Shown: positions 34,176 to 45,640, counted from the first letter of the stretch. The stretch is DNA of 64,000 nucleotides from Chamaelirium japonicum (GCA_947650365.1 OX393553.1:39342449-39406448); one strand, 5' to 3'. The notes: generated by a model not told the origin, from the letters alone. Made by a program: numbers and translations.

Positions 34176-34310
34176 GCAATGACAACACCCAAAATGATGC
34201 TAATGATTTTTTTTTTGAAACTTAATGCACCAGAACTAAGATGAATGCAAGTTGCAGGATCAGGTATAGAATGCAAATGACCTAGCTCTAACCATGCTCT
34301 GATACCAAAA

Positions 34311-35855
34311 TGATGTGGAACAGTGTGTGCGACAGGGAATTCAAAGACTCGTTGAGCCACGACAGGGTCGCTTGTTGCTCCGAGTCGAAACAGGAAGTTG
34401 ATTTAAACAAATAATCTGGCTAATGGTTTTAGCAAAGCATAACAGGCATGCAAGCAGGTATCCCAATCTAAATTAACCGAACAACTAATACTTAGTTATA
34501 TCGGCAGAATTCCACATGCAATATCAAGGATAGTAGCAAACATGGTAATCAGAATCTCACAACTCACCATTCAAAGTGGGCAGTAGCTTTGCATAGATAA
34601 AATATAAGATAATTGATCATTGGTGTCACCATCCGATATTGACCGGGGAAAGAAACTCACCTACTGAGGATTGTGGGGAACCTCAGAGATCTCAACTGGT
34701 GGAGGGGTCGAAGTCGATGCGGTGTCCTCAGGTTGAGCCGGGGCTTGAGCGAGGGCCCGAAGGGCTAGCACGTTGGGATGTACGGGCGTGCCGGGATGCC
34801 ACCGTTGATGGTTCTCCGAGATGCCCAGCCGTGCTTCCGCGTCTTTGGTGACGAGGTAGGTGATGCGATCCACGTAATCCTTCACGCTCTCGCCGGCGTT
34901 GAACCGGAAGTCGAGGAAAGGAGACCGGATGTCGAGGAAGCCGTCTTCGTCGTCGATCAGGCCGTGATCAACATCGGGATCCGCCATGCCTTCATACCGA
35001 GGGGGAGGGGCTTTGCAAGGGTGGAGAGATAGGGGTGTTGGGGCTGTTGCCCGGAGGAGGAGGACGGCAGCGGTGGTGGGGCACGGAAGGGGTTCGGTCG
35101 GCAGGGGGAAGGGGTTTCGGGTGGGCCGCAGGGAAGGGGGAGGGAGTGGGGAATCGGGCGGCAGGGGAGGTGGGGTCGGCTGGGTCGCAGGGGGGGGAAA
35201 GGGAGGGGTGGGGTTCGGTCCGGCCGGGTAGCAGGTGGGGAAGGGGGGGAATCGGGGTCGGGCACGGGTCGGGTTGGGCCTGGTTCGCGGGAGAGGGAGG
35301 GGAAGAGAGAGAGGCGGGGGTGGAGGGGTCGGGTTGGGTCTGGTTCGTGGGAGAGGGAGGGGGAGAGAAAGAGGCGGGGGTGGAGGGGTCGGGTGGGCGA
35401 GAGAAAGGGAGGGGCAGGGTCGGGTCGGCTGGGGGTCGGGGACGGGAAGGGAGAGGTCGGGGGAGAGAGAGAGAGGGAGGGCAGGGCCGGCGGCTAAGAG
35501 GAGGCAAAAGAGGGAGGGAGAGGACTAGGGTTTCACACACTAGCCTGAACCTAGGGTTTCACACGCCTAGGGTTTGGGTTTGGGTTTCACACACCTCGCC
35601 CTGATTTCGCTCGACACAAGTGAGGAGGAAAACATAAATTTCTTTATTCATTGCATACTGAAGAGAAAAATGAAAGGCCTATAAATAGGCTTACAACGAC
35701 AGACGAAAAGGCCCACTAATCGAGGTGGGACTAAAAGTGCACAAACCAAATAATGAAACAGAAAAGACAGTTGCCAACATGGCTAGAACCACATGCTCAG
35801 ATGTCGCCTCCTGCGCTGGTACACTCGCCAGGGTCGAGGCTCGATGTCCCCATCA
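34311..35855 (-). repeat. Gypsy 5' LTR
   Basis: 1545 bp, TG..CA bounded. A TATTTATAGG box near 35685 on the minus strand is the likely core promoter. TSD GCAGA follows at 35856-35860. Confidence 0.95.
34661..34987 (-). CDS. Uncharacterised 108-codon ORF inside the gypsy LTR
   Basis: Starts MADPDVDHGLIDDEDGFLD, continues with a charged region (NAGESVKDYVDRITYL) and a Pro/Thr-rich tail ending EVPHNPQ. It matches no gag or pol domain I know. It lies in the presumed transcribed part (R-U5) of the LTR, several hundred bases downstream of the TATTTATAGG box. Its stop codon TAG lies directly before a strong splice-donor-like AG/GTGAGT at 34660. It could be a captured host exon, a real accessory ORF, or chance. 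The 3' LTR copy is cut short by one base change. Confidence 0.4.
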   Translation of the reverse strand: MADPDVDHGLIDDEDGFLDIRSPFLDFRFNAGESVKDYVDRITYLVTKDAEARLGISENHQRWHPGTPVHPNVLALRALAQAPAQPEDTASTSTPPPVEISEVPHNPQ

Positions 35856-36260
35856 GCAGATCCGTCGCACCAGCGCAAACACCTAGCCGCCACTCCGGCG
35901 GGAGCAAACAGACGCTCAAAACAGACGCATAAAACATAAAAAAAAAAACAAGCCAAAAAATGGATCACCATCCGGATCCACCACCAACATCAGCACTGCC
36001 GGTGAAGAAGAAGGCCGCACCGTTCCGATCAGCCTCAGGAACCGGCCACCGTCGTCCCAAACCACCTGAATCCATCACCGAGAAGAGGAGGGGCCGGAAA
36101 ATACCACAGCATATTTCGGCCGGGTCCCAAACCACAAACCCCTTTCCGAACCGACTGGAATTTCACATGCCACGAACTGCCACTCCGGCGGGCAATGTGT
36201 TTAAATGCGTCAACAAACTGGTCCTGGTAACGGGAAACATATTCGATTTTGGAGGACAGA
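35856..36260 (-). mobile_element. LINE 3' tail on minus strand, part 2 (split by gypsy)
   Basis: Continuation of the tail at 27778-27982 beyond the gypsy element, starting with the second GCAGA. It is GC-rich 3'-UTR-like sequence with a T-rich run near 35940-35950 on the minus strand. The 5' limit is uncertain. Confidence 0.5.
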
Positions 36261-36418
36261 TGGGTTGGGGAGACATCTCTTCGTGAGCTGTTTCCTTAGC
36301 GGTATGCTCTAACGCGGTCGGCCATGGCTTGGGTTTCCTCGAATTGCCTCAGGAAGACTGGTGCCATGGTTTGGCAGCCTCAATCCTCTCTTGATATCCA
36401 CATGATCTTATTCCCCAT

Positions 36419-36582
36419 CTGTTGGGATCCGAATCCGGTCCGAATAAAAAAACTCCGGATTGGTATTACCATTTTGGTCCGAGATCCGAGTAGAATTAAT
36501 GATCCGAACCAATTCAAAATTTTAAAGGAACAAATTTGGATCCACCTTGATCCGGTTAGAACCGACCCTGTTGACAGGCCTG
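36419..36582 (+). mobile_element. hAT-like terminal fragment (right-type end)
   Basis: Ends TTGACAGGCCTG and carries repeated 'gatccga' motifs, as the fragment at 27134 does in inverse orientation. Confidence 0.45.
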
Positions 36583-36756
36583 CTGATAGTCACAAATACC
36601 AATCCTCTTATCCTTCTAGGGTGATATAGACAGTGATTTTGTACTCCCATTATTCCATGGTTTTGTACTATCTTGCCTTAGAGATTCAGAACTGATTGTG
36701 CTTGTTGGTAGGGATTCTTGGTTTGCGCTTCTTAGGCACTGTTTGTAGATTCACTT

Positions 36757-36836
36757 TAATAAACTGATAAGGCCAGTAGGGGTTTGGGCCGAACCTCCCC
36801 TCATCTCCTAGATGGATTCTCTAAAAATAAAATGAT
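36757..36836 (+). repeat. Retroposon 3' tail, copy 1
   Basis: 'AATAAACTGATAAGGCCAGT..CCGAACCTCCCCTCAT' followed by an A-rich end. The same tail occurs at 36833, 37163 and 39700. Confidence 0.5.
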
Positions 36837-36900
36837 AAGGGTCTAGCCCTCCCCCCCCCCCCACTCATTCACTGAGAGAGATTTCTCAAAAACAAAAAAA
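36833..36900 (+). repeat. Retroposon 3' tail, copy 2
   Basis: Contains a C14 run (about 36848-36861) and ends GAGAGAGATTTCTCAAAAAC. Confidence 0.5.
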
Positions 36901-37162
36901 ATCAATGGAATGATTGGTGTTGGTTGGGTGAGTAATCGTTGATGTAGTCGAGTTGAGGTAGTCTGAAGTATAAACCGGGCGAATTTGGACCAGAGTAGAA
37001 TGGAACCGGAGAACTTTTCTGGGAAAAAGCACCACGGTGGAGCGGGTCATCTTTACGACCAAATTGTTGATTCACCTGTGGGCTTCGTGCGCACCGACTG
37101 GTGCCGAGAGTTTTCTTCTCAACCTTTGTAACAATGAAGCTTGATTTGTAACCTCCCTCTTT

Positions 37163-37243
37163 TCTTTTTAATAAACTGGTAGGGGTCCCGGCCGAACCCC
37201 CCCTCATACTCTGAGAGAGATTTCTCAAAAAAAAAAAAAAAAT
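37163..37243 (+). repeat. Retroposon 3' tail, copy 3
   Basis: 'AATAAACTGGTAGGGGTCCC..GAGAGAGATTTCTC' followed by A15 or so. This is the best-preserved copy. Confidence 0.55.
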
Positions 37244-37562
37244 TGGACCAGACTATGCAAAACTATTTTGGATCCATGTTTTTTTATAAATATGGACACA
37301 AATATGATTAACAATTGCTTTTAAGATTTCTTAAAAAAAAAAAAACAATTACTTTTAACACAAATATGATTAACAATTGCTTTTAAGATTTCTTAAAAAA
37401 AAAATACAATTACTTTTAAGATAAATATGATGAGCATCTCTAATCCTACATCAAATGACTCATCCCAATGGTTATATTCTCCCCCCAACAGTCATATTCA
37501 AGCTCCTCCTCCGCCCATTTCATCCCCCACCTCTTTTTTCTCCAACGTGCACTTGCAACTCC

Positions 37563-38131
37563 ACTACGGCTAGGGGGTGTGTGCATCGGTTCGAAACCAA
37601 ACTATATGGACAAAACCTAAACTGATCAAACCTTGGTCGGTTTTGAGGATTTTCAATCCAATCCAAACCGAACTGAGATTGGAATCCAATCCAATTAAAG
37701 TCGGTTTGGATTGGATTGGATGGTCGGTTTGGGCTTTGGCCCATATGTTTATTTGGGCTTTTTTCCCTTCTATTAGGATCTAGTTTTTACTTAAAAAATA
37801 ATAATTGTTATCAAATCATTAGGCCTAAATAAGATTTTTAACTTATTGTTAGTCATCCTACAATATTGCAAAGGTTGTTGGTAGCAAGGGTATATGAGGA
37901 GATAAGATATATTTAATAAAATAGTAAATGTATATACATATATCGGTTCGGTTCGGTTTAGGTCGGTTTTAAATTTACAAATCTGTCAACCGATCCAATC
38001 ATGTCGGTTTTTTAAAATCCAATCCAATTTGATCCATTGAGTGTGTCGAAACCGATCAAAATCGGTCGGTTTGGTTTGGTTTGGTCGGTTTAGTCGATTT
38101 GATTTGGATTTTGCACACCCCTAACTACAGC
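37563..38131. mobile_element. hAT-type MITE with 8 bp target duplication
   Basis: The element at 37571-38123 starts TAGGGGGTGTGTGCA and ends TTTTGCACACCCCTA. The flanks are ACTACGGC (37563-37570) and ACTACAGC (38124-38131), an 8 bp duplication with one change, as expected for hAT. The interior is a low-complexity mix of GGTCGGTTT and CCAATCCAAACC motifs in both orientations. No transposase. Confidence 0.85.
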
Positions 38132-38790
38132 GAGCACATCAAATTTGGATCTTCCACTCCGGTGGCCACGATCCCCTCCGGTCTAGGATTGGAGTATTCT
38201 ATATCAAATTAGTTTTCATCAGATTTAATATAGGGCTTGAACACTCTATATCAAACTGAGTTTTTAACCTAATCCTACCTCAAATCTGATGAAATTTATT
38301 ATATAGGATTGTCGATGCTCTTAGCCTCGTTACATTCACACATAAATTTATTTTGCGACCCAACAAAGTTGTATTAGAGCCCGTCAGATACCTGAACCAA
38401 ATCCTGTTGGTGATCTCAACGGGATATACATCAGCCATGATAAAAAAGGTGATATTGTGGGGCCCTAGCTAGACCCAAGTTGCACTACACAGGTGCACAG
38501 CCACACACAGCCACCGTAGAAAGGCCCACTTGGCCCACCGGAAGCTACTGCATCACGAGCGGGAAAGCCACACCGAGCGAAGAAAGGCCCACCAGACCCT
38601 AGAAGTCGCCGCACGAACGAGCGGAAGCGCCACATTTAGCACGGGAAGGACCCACATGGCTCCAAGGAATGGCTGCACAAACAAGCATGCGCCCCACACC
38701 AAGCTGAGAACGAGTATCGTACCCGAGATAGCGCTCACTAGGAGCGATAGCACTACCCTCTGCCCAAAGGACCGGTGGTTCTTGATCATT
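38132..38790. other. Non-coding region
   Basis: No gene recognised. Short open frames near 38530-38830 have no family features. Confidence 0.4.
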
Positions 38791-39050
38791 AGCTTTTTTT
38801 TTTTGGGTACTCATCGTCAAGGAGGATCATAACAGGATCCTCAAGAGGCGCCACATGTCAGCGCAAAACATAGGAGGTCGTCGTACAGGTGGAAACAAGA
38901 GTGCCTCACAAGAGGGGGAAAGTGCCACCTCCGGCACACCTAACAAATCCTAAAAGACACCGACCCAACATCGGTGGAGACAAACATCGCACACCGGCGA
39001 GAGGCACACCCAGACCCCAGAAATCCAAGGGGAAAACAAAAACTTCACAT
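38791..39050 (-). mobile_element. LINE 3' tail on minus strand
   Basis: A T12 run at about 38792-38803 followed by GGGTACTCATCG. On the minus strand this is a 3' UTR ending GAGTACCC plus poly(A), as in the tail at 27778. Confidence 0.5.
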
Positions 39051-39234
39051 TGTTCTTGATCATTAGCTCGATATTTTGAGCTTTGAACGAAATAGTAACT
39101 TCACATGGTTTCAGAGCTTTGGTTTTGGGAGTTTATTGGCTCGAGTCTTATTACCTCCAACTTGATATGCACTATTGTTGGTCCATTCCCTATCGACTTA
39201 ACCTTTTGTGTGAAATGGTACCTTAACATGGATG

Positions 39235-39420
39235 CCAGCAATCATCTAAGGGTAATTGAGGTTGCATCCCCTCCATCCGGCAGGTTGTATATTCGAAATC
39301 AGTGGATCTTCGCATCATTGCCTTTATGATGGGTTTATTTGTGGTCCTCTGTGACAAATAAAGGCAAAAGTATGGTTCGAACCTTGGTCTTTCTTACATG
39401 ATCTAGATGGTAACAAGCGA
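39235..39420 (+). repeat. SINE-like remnant
   Basis: Contains 'aggttgcatcccctccatccggc' and a B-box-like TATTCGAAATC, then GGTTCGAACCTTGG further on. Weak resemblance to tRNA-derived SINEs. Confidence 0.3.
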
Positions 39421-39699
39421 TGTACTGACCACATTTTTATAATAAATATAGTAAGTAGGATGGAAAAAGGATGAGTTTCTGGTCAAAGAAGATACAGTTG
39501 CAGAAGGTTGGGAGTTTAAAGAAGTTAGCCGCACAACGTTTCTTGAAGGCCAACACCAGCAATAGTGTTCAAGAAGAAATTCAGCTCTATCTCGAAGATC
39601 GTACGACACATGGTGGAAATTATAAAGTTGTGGGCAACGTCGATCTCAGGCCATCTTCGAGAATCTTTAGATAATCTGCTGTAATCTTTTTCTTTTATT

Positions 39700-39790
39700 G
39701 GTCGTCTTGTAAATTTTATTTTTCCTCAATGAATAGGTAGGGGTCCATGCCAAACCCCACCTCCGATAAGAGGGATTTCTCAGAAAAATA
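39700..39790 (+). repeat. Retroposon 3' tail, copy 4
   Basis: 'AATGAATAGGTAGGGGTCCATGCC..AGAGGGATTTCTCAG' followed by an A-rich end. Confidence 0.5.
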
Positions 39791-40560
39791 AACACCAGCA
39801 ATAGTTGTTTGATTAGTAGACCACCACAATTATGTACTACCAAGAACGGAAAGTACTATGGATGTCATGGTTTGCTTTCTTATATATTTTTGGGGGACTT
39901 AGTGATAGTTCTCTGACAAAGGAATAGATTTGTAATAACTCCTTCTACAAGTTCCGTATTACAATCCTCCCTCCTGAAATCTTGTCGATCCAAATAGAAA
40001 AAAAAGATGATAATGCTACACTGAAGTTCATTAAATTTATATTAATTTTCTGCCATCAATTGAACATGAACAATTTAGGGAACAAAAAACAATTGAAATC
40101 GCTCCAGATCGTCGATTTAAAACCAAAAACCAAATTTAATTTTATATATATTTTCATTAAAAAAATATTTTATTTTGTCAACCAACCAAATAGTTCTTTT
40201 TTATCAATTGCAAATTGTTACTCTTTGTGTGCGAGATAAAATAAGTTTGATTTCACATAGTTAAATGTATTTGGATATAGAGTATCGTCCTAAATCCAAA
40301 TTATTCAAATGGAATAACTGAAAAAATGGCGATAGCTTCCACACAATTTTAGTTAATGAAAAAATGGTGATAGCTTCTATCCAATTTTAGTTAATGGAAA
40401 AATCCCAAGCCCAAAGGCCAGTCATCGGTTGTGGCAAGCCACACCAGTTCTTAGAATCTAAAATGACTTAAACGATCGATGTTAGGATTTCGTGGTAAAT
40501 ACACACGTAGAGAATCATGATTTGTTGATAAATTTAAACCTAAATATTCGAATATTCACC
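39791..40560. other. Non-coding AT-rich region
   Basis: No gene seen. A local duplication of about 45 bp ('aaaaaatggcgatagcttcyayrcaattttagttaatg', written with ambiguity codes in parts) occurs near 40320-40400. Confidence 0.4.
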
Positions 40561-40788
40561 TAACCCTAATCCTAACCCAAACCCTTAACCTAGCCCTAAA
40601 CATAATCTTAACCTAAAGCCTAAACGCTAAACCTAACTCTAACCCTAATCCTAACCTAAACCTAACCTAAATCCTAAACCTAACTAGCTCTAACCCTAAT
40701 CCTAACATAACCCTAAACCTAAACCTAAACCCTAAATCTAAACACTAAACCTAAACACTAAACCTAACCCTAACCCTAATCTCAATAG
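40561..40788. repeat. Degenerate interstitial telomere-like repeats
   Basis: About 230 bp of CCCTAA/CCTAAA variants on + (for example AACCCTAAACCTAAACCTAA), the Arabidopsis-type telomere motif in degenerate form. A short further patch is at 41567-41598. It could be an interstitial telomeric sequence or a sequence drifting from one. Confidence 0.75.
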
Positions 40789-41046
40789 TATTTTAATAAG
40801 CTTCTCCAAAGTTTGAAGTTTGACATATGTTAAGGACTTATACCTAATTTGCCATATGGTGAAGTTTGGCATAAGTCCTTTTTGAGAGTTGACTTTTACT
40901 TGCAAGTCACGTAAATTTCAAAATATAGCTCTAGTCCATCACAATGAATTTATACTCTTTCTGAATACAAATGTATACTCTTTCTTAAAAGAATACATAT
41001 ATACTCTTTTTGAAGACGAATATATACTATTTCTGGAGACAAATGT

Positions 41047-41566
41047 GTAATCGAGCCAAGCTTGTTGATTTATTAAACGAGCCTATATTTGAGCTTATTT
41101 AGTTATTAAACGAGCCTATATTTTAGGCTTGGGTTCGACTTGTTTAATAATCGAGTCGAGTCGAGCTGAGCTTTGGTCGGCTTGAGCTTGTTCACGAGCC
41201 TAAACTTCAGACTAGGCTATGCTCAATTAGTGATTGAACAGTCCCTTATCGAGCTTGTTCACGAGCCTAAACTTCTTACTATGCTATATGTTAGGCTTAT
41301 TCAAGCCATTTATGAGCCTATTCACGAGCCCTTTATAAGCTTATCGAGCTTGTTCACGAGCTTTGCTTATAAGCCCTGAACAAGCACGTTCGCGAGCCCA
41401 AACTAGCTGAGCTTTGGTATGCTTGAGCTTGGCTTGTTTATTAAACGCGCCTAAACTCTAGGCTTGGGCTTGGCCTGACTAGTAACCAAATGAACTCGAA
41501 TGAGCTTTTATCGAGCCGAGCCGCGAGTAGCTCACAAACAGCTTGGTTTGTTTGCAGCCATACCTA
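41047..41566. mobile_element. Low-complexity hAT-like element
   Basis: Repeated 'ttcacgagcc', 'aacgagcc' and 'gagcttg' motifs, ending TTTGCAGCCATACCTA at 41551-41566, which reads TAGGTATGGCTGCAAA inward, a hAT-like end. The left end and the target duplication are not clear. Confidence 0.5.
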
Positions 41567-41849
41567 AACCTAAACCTAATCTAAACCCTAAACCTGATTT
41601 TCAAAAAATATAATATTCCAAAAAATTCTCATAATTCCGAATCGGAATTGGATTTTGAAATTCTAAAATTTCAGAATCGAAATCAGAATAACACTAAAGC
41701 AAACTTTTCCTATTACTAATTATTTACTAAAGAAAACTTTTTCTATTACTAATTATTCATGAGGAATATAATATTCTTTAGTTTCCGTTTGTATTTATGG
41801 CTCATTCTTATAGGCTTTTAGAATTTTTTTAACAATGTTTTAAAAAAAA

Positions 41850-42895
41850 TGGTGAAATTGCATCTTCGACCGTATGGGCGATTTTATAACATTGGGAGAA
41901 TTGTTTGGCAGTAGAAAGATGAAAAAAAAAAAGTTCATATGTTGATAAAGGGCATTTCTATTCCGAAGAATCCGCCTCAACGGCCGTTCTCGATGAGGGT
42001 GTAGTGTCGCCGTTCGATTGGAGGCTGGTGAATGCATCCGGTTCCGTGAAATTAACGTGGTGGATCGATGCGGGGCTATGGCCCTTCTGATTTGGCACCA
42101 ATTGGAGAAGAACTCATCATGAAAATCATTGCCACCCATGTCTATAACCATCGAATTCTAAGTCCTTCCGCCCCCCAAAATCTTCAGACCACAAAGAGTA
42201 GTCCCTACTCTCTTAACCCTAGCCCTACTAGGTTATACCAAGGAAATAGATTTCTATAGAATCCAACAAAATACTAATAACAAATACCAAGAAATCAGTG
42301 AAGAATGGGAATACTACTTAATCTGAATCCGAGTTCTTACGAAACCCGAATCTAATCTTGAGCTAGGAGCTAGCGTTGACTAAGAACTATAGTACCCAAT
42401 AATTCACACAGATTTTCCCAAAATCCACCGGAGTCAAAGAGGTGAAACCCTAAAAACGATCAAAGATTGCAAAAAGTCTAAGCTTTCGTCATCATAAGAT
42501 CGAAAGAAGCCGAGTAGAAAAAGAGTTACGGAGCACCAGACGAAACAATCGCATGAAAAATTCAGAATAATATACTTTACTGTGCGATTTGGAACAAAAT
42601 ATACTAAAGGGGAGAGGGAGGAGGAAGAGGAGAAACTCACCGGAGAGGGAGAGGGAGGACTTGAGGAGGAGGAACAGTAGTGGCGCCGGCGGAGGGAAGG
42701 CCGGAGCAGTGACGCCGGTAGAGGAGGAGCAGTGGCGCCGGCGGAGGGGAGGACGGAGGTATGAGGAATGGGAGGCCGGAGGCGCGAGGGACAGAGGGAG
42801 GCCGGGGAGGGGGGGAAATTAGATCGAGAGAGAGGGGAGTGAGGGGGAATTAGATCCAGAGAGAAAACAGAAAGGGGATCGGATCTCGGTTAAAT
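41850..42895. other. Probable body of a non-autonomous CACTA element
   Basis: Sequence between the hAT-like element and the CACTA subterminal region, with a GGCGCCGGCGGAGGG-type purine-rich block near 42650-42800. No transposase is recognised, and short open frames have no family features. The left CACTA terminus was not found. Confidence 0.4.
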
Positions 42896-43342
42896 CGTAG
42901 GGTTTTTTACCGATGGACATTAAATGTCCGTCAGTACCAATATTATACCGATGGCTATTATATATTCCGTTAGGAAAAAAGGCTGTTTTTGTCCATGGAT
43001 AATTAAAATCCGTCGGTACAACTATTTATACCGATGAACATTACTTTGCTGTCGGTAATTAAAACGATAAAAAAAAATTAAAAATTAAAATATTTATAGT
43101 ACCGAAGGTTTAAATATTCACCATTGGTAATATAATATTTTACTGATGGTTAATATTATTAACCGTCGGTATATTAGTTATGCCAACGGACATAAATATA
43201 CCGTCGGTACAAAAAAATCAAAAAATTATTAAAATATTAAATATATTATACCAGCGGAAATATATACATTCGTCGGTATTAATTATATTTATACCGACGG
43301 TAATTAAGATTACCGTCGGCAATAAATCACATTCTTGTAGTA
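42896..43342. repeat. CACTA transposon end with subterminal repeats
   Basis: More than ten copies, in both orientations, of a TACCGACGG-like motif (for example ACCGTCGGTA) in AT-rich sequence, ending TTCTTGTAGTA at 43332-43342. The canonical CACTA terminus is TTCTTGTAGTG, so the last base is changed. The satellite array begins directly after it. Confidence 0.75.
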
Positions 43343-43486
43343 GGTACATTTATATGTTGAAGGAGAATTTAAAACATGCATCTATGTGACCAAAATATAA
43401 AGATTCATATATCTATGAGGGATCCCATATATATGGGATCCTTGTTCATATAAAAGATTATAAGAGGAGTCCAAGCAGAGCCACTC

Positions 43487-44184
43487 CACGAGAACTTCCC
43501 AGGGAGGTCACCTATCCTAGTACTGCTCTCGCCCGAGCACGCTTAACTACGGAGTTCTTGCGAAATCCGTAGCGGCGCACGGCTTTAAAACGCGTCTTCT
43601 ATGTTTGTGAGGGGAAATTATATAAGTAGCTCAGGATCTCCTTCTCTCCAAGCGATGTGGGGCTAACTCATGACCTTGTACACCTCACCTCACCTCATCC
43701 ATCTTGGCATTCCCGTCTCAGGAGTCTTGGCTCTTGGCTATTGGCCTATTGGATCTTGGTCGTCACAATCCACCCCCCTCAGGGCTACACGTCCTCGTAT
43801 AGGGTTAGACCCCCCAATAGCGAGGAGAACCGGCTCTGATACCATTTTGTAACATCCGCCCCAAACACACAAGATATTGTCCGCTTTGCTCGTGCCCGCA
43901 CGAGACCTTCCCAGGGTGGTCACCCATCCTAGTACTACTCTCGCCCGAGCACGATTAACTACGGAGTTCTTACGAAATCCGTAGCGGTGCACGGTTTTAA
44001 AACGCGACTTCTATGTTTGGGAGGGAAAATTATATAAGTAGCTCAGGATTTCCTTCTCTCCAGGTGATGTGGGGCTAACTTATGGCCTTGTACACCTCAC
44101 CTCACCTCACCTCATCCATCTTGGCATTCCCGCCTCAAGAGTCTTGGCTCTTGGATATTGGCCTATTGGATCTTGGTCGTCACA
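43487..44184 (-). mobile_element. Second Cassandra-type TRIM, minus strand, one LTR truncated
   Basis: Left-side LTR 43487-43767 (truncated; it starts inside the 5S block), internal region 43768-43847 with the reverse-complement primer site GGCTCTGATACCA, and right-side LTR 43848-44184 (TGTAACATCC..GTCGTCACA). 5S-like blocks at about 43487-43579 and 43892-43992. More diverged from the array at 17459 than the array units are from each other. It sits inside the satellite; about 20 bp of a unit is missing at the junction. Confidence 0.9.
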
Positions 44185-45000
44185 ACATTGTAGGTGGGTA
44201 TACCTAGGTAGCAAAAGGTAACTTTAACATAAATATCTGTGTGGCCAAATTTTAAAGAGGCCAACAGCTAGGAGGAGTCCTCTATTATAGGATTCTTGTT
44301 TATAAAATAGATTACGAGAGGAGTCCAAGTGGGGTCCACTATTGCTGATAAATTTAACTATATTATAGGGGGTAGTTATATGTGTCAAAGGGGTAACTTT
44401 ACCTCCCGTATTTGTGTGACCAAAAAATAAAGAGTCCCAATGCTAGGAGGGGTCTCATTATTGTGAAATTCTTATTCAATTAGTATTTTAAAAGAAGAGT
44501 CCATGTTGGGTCTACTTTGGTTGACAAGGTCGGCTTTATTATAGATCGAGGGGTATATTTAGGTATCAAAGGGGCAACTCTATCACCCGATTTGTGTGGC
44601 CAAAATATAAAGAATCCCATAGCTAGGACGGGTCTTACTATTATGCAATCCTTATTCGTGCTGTATATTATGAGAGAAGTCTAAGTCGGGGATACTCTAG
44701 TTAAAAATGTCAACTATATTAGAGAGGGGGTACATCTATGTATCAAAGGGGTGACTTTAACACCTGTATCTGTGTGGCCAAAATATAAGACTCCCAATTC
44801 TATAAGGGGCCCCACTATTGTGGGATCCTTATTAATATAGTATATTACAAGAGGAGTCCATAAGGAGCCTAATCCAGTTGATAGAGTCGACTATATTGTA
44901 GAGGGGTACAAATATGTGTTAAAGGGGTGACTTAAGCACCCACATATATGTAGCCAAAATATAAAAAGTCCCTTAACTAGGAAGGGTCTTACTATTGTTG

Positions 45001-45640
45001 GATCCATATTTATGTAGTAGATTAATAAGAGGTGTCCAAGTAGGAACCGACTTTAGTTGACAAGGCTGACTATATTATAGGGGAAGCATCTATGTGTCAA
45101 AGGGGTGACATTAACGCCCGCATCTGTATGACCTAAATATAAAGCATCCCAAAGGTATGAGGGGTACCACTATTATTGGATCCTTTTTCATATAGTGGAT
45201 TATGATAGGAGTCCAAAAGAAACCCACTCAAGTTGACAAGGTTAACTACTTTTTAGGGGTACATCTATGTGTCAAAGGGATGACTTTTAATCCCACATCT
45301 TTATGGCCAAAATATAAAGTCCCATAACTAGAAGAGGTCCCAATATTGTGGGATATCCTTATTTTTCTAGTAGATTATGAAAGAAGTCCAAGTGGGGCCT
45401 AAACCAGTGGACTACATTATAGGAGGGTATATTTATGTGTCAAATGGGTGACTTTAACACCCGTATCTTTATGGACCAAATATAAAGATCCCCAAAGCTA
45501 AGAAAGGGCCCACTATTATGGGATCCTTATTTATATAGTAGTTTACGAGAGGAGTCCAAAAGGGGCCCACTTCAGTTGACAAGGTCAGCTACATAATAGG
45601 AGGTACATCTATGTGTCAAAAAGTTTACGTTCACACCCAT
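45001..45640 (+). repeat. Satellite block A of a long-range duplicated pair
   Basis: Shares rare variants with block B (63378-64000): CATATTTATGTAGTAGATTA, AAGCATCC, TCCTTTTTCATATAGTGGAT, AAGTCCCATAACTAG (a 'gag' missing), GGGCCTAAACCAGT, GATCCCCAAAGCTA, in the same order and at a constant offset of 18374-18377. Confidence 0.8.

Larger units (their letters stand above)
27983..35855 (-). mobile_element. Ty3/gypsy chromovirus LTR retrotransposon, nearly intact
   Basis: A 7.87 kb element on the minus strand with LTRs 27983-29529 (3') and 34311-35855 (5'), both TGATG..CATCA, and TSD GCAGA. The primer binding site TTTTGGTATCAGAGC lies next to the 5' LTR near 34305, and a purine tract (CCTGGGGAGAA) next to the 3' LTR near 29535. 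The order gag, protease, RT, RNase H, integrase, chromodomain defines a chromovirus, possibly of the Tekay/Del lineage. The LTRs differ at only a small number of sites by eye, so the insertion is recent. A few lesions (a stop after protease, a frameshift before RT, a TAA in integrase, and a frameshift before the chromodomain) disable pol. Confidence 0.95.

Noticed and set aside
27134..36582. One 9.4 kb hAT transposon bounded by TAGGCCTGTCAA and TTGACAGGCCTG
   Set aside because: The ends match inversely, but the 8 bp flanks (AATGGTAC and CTGATAGT) do not, and the interior is unrelated nested LINE and gypsy sequence. Two separate remnants are equally likely.
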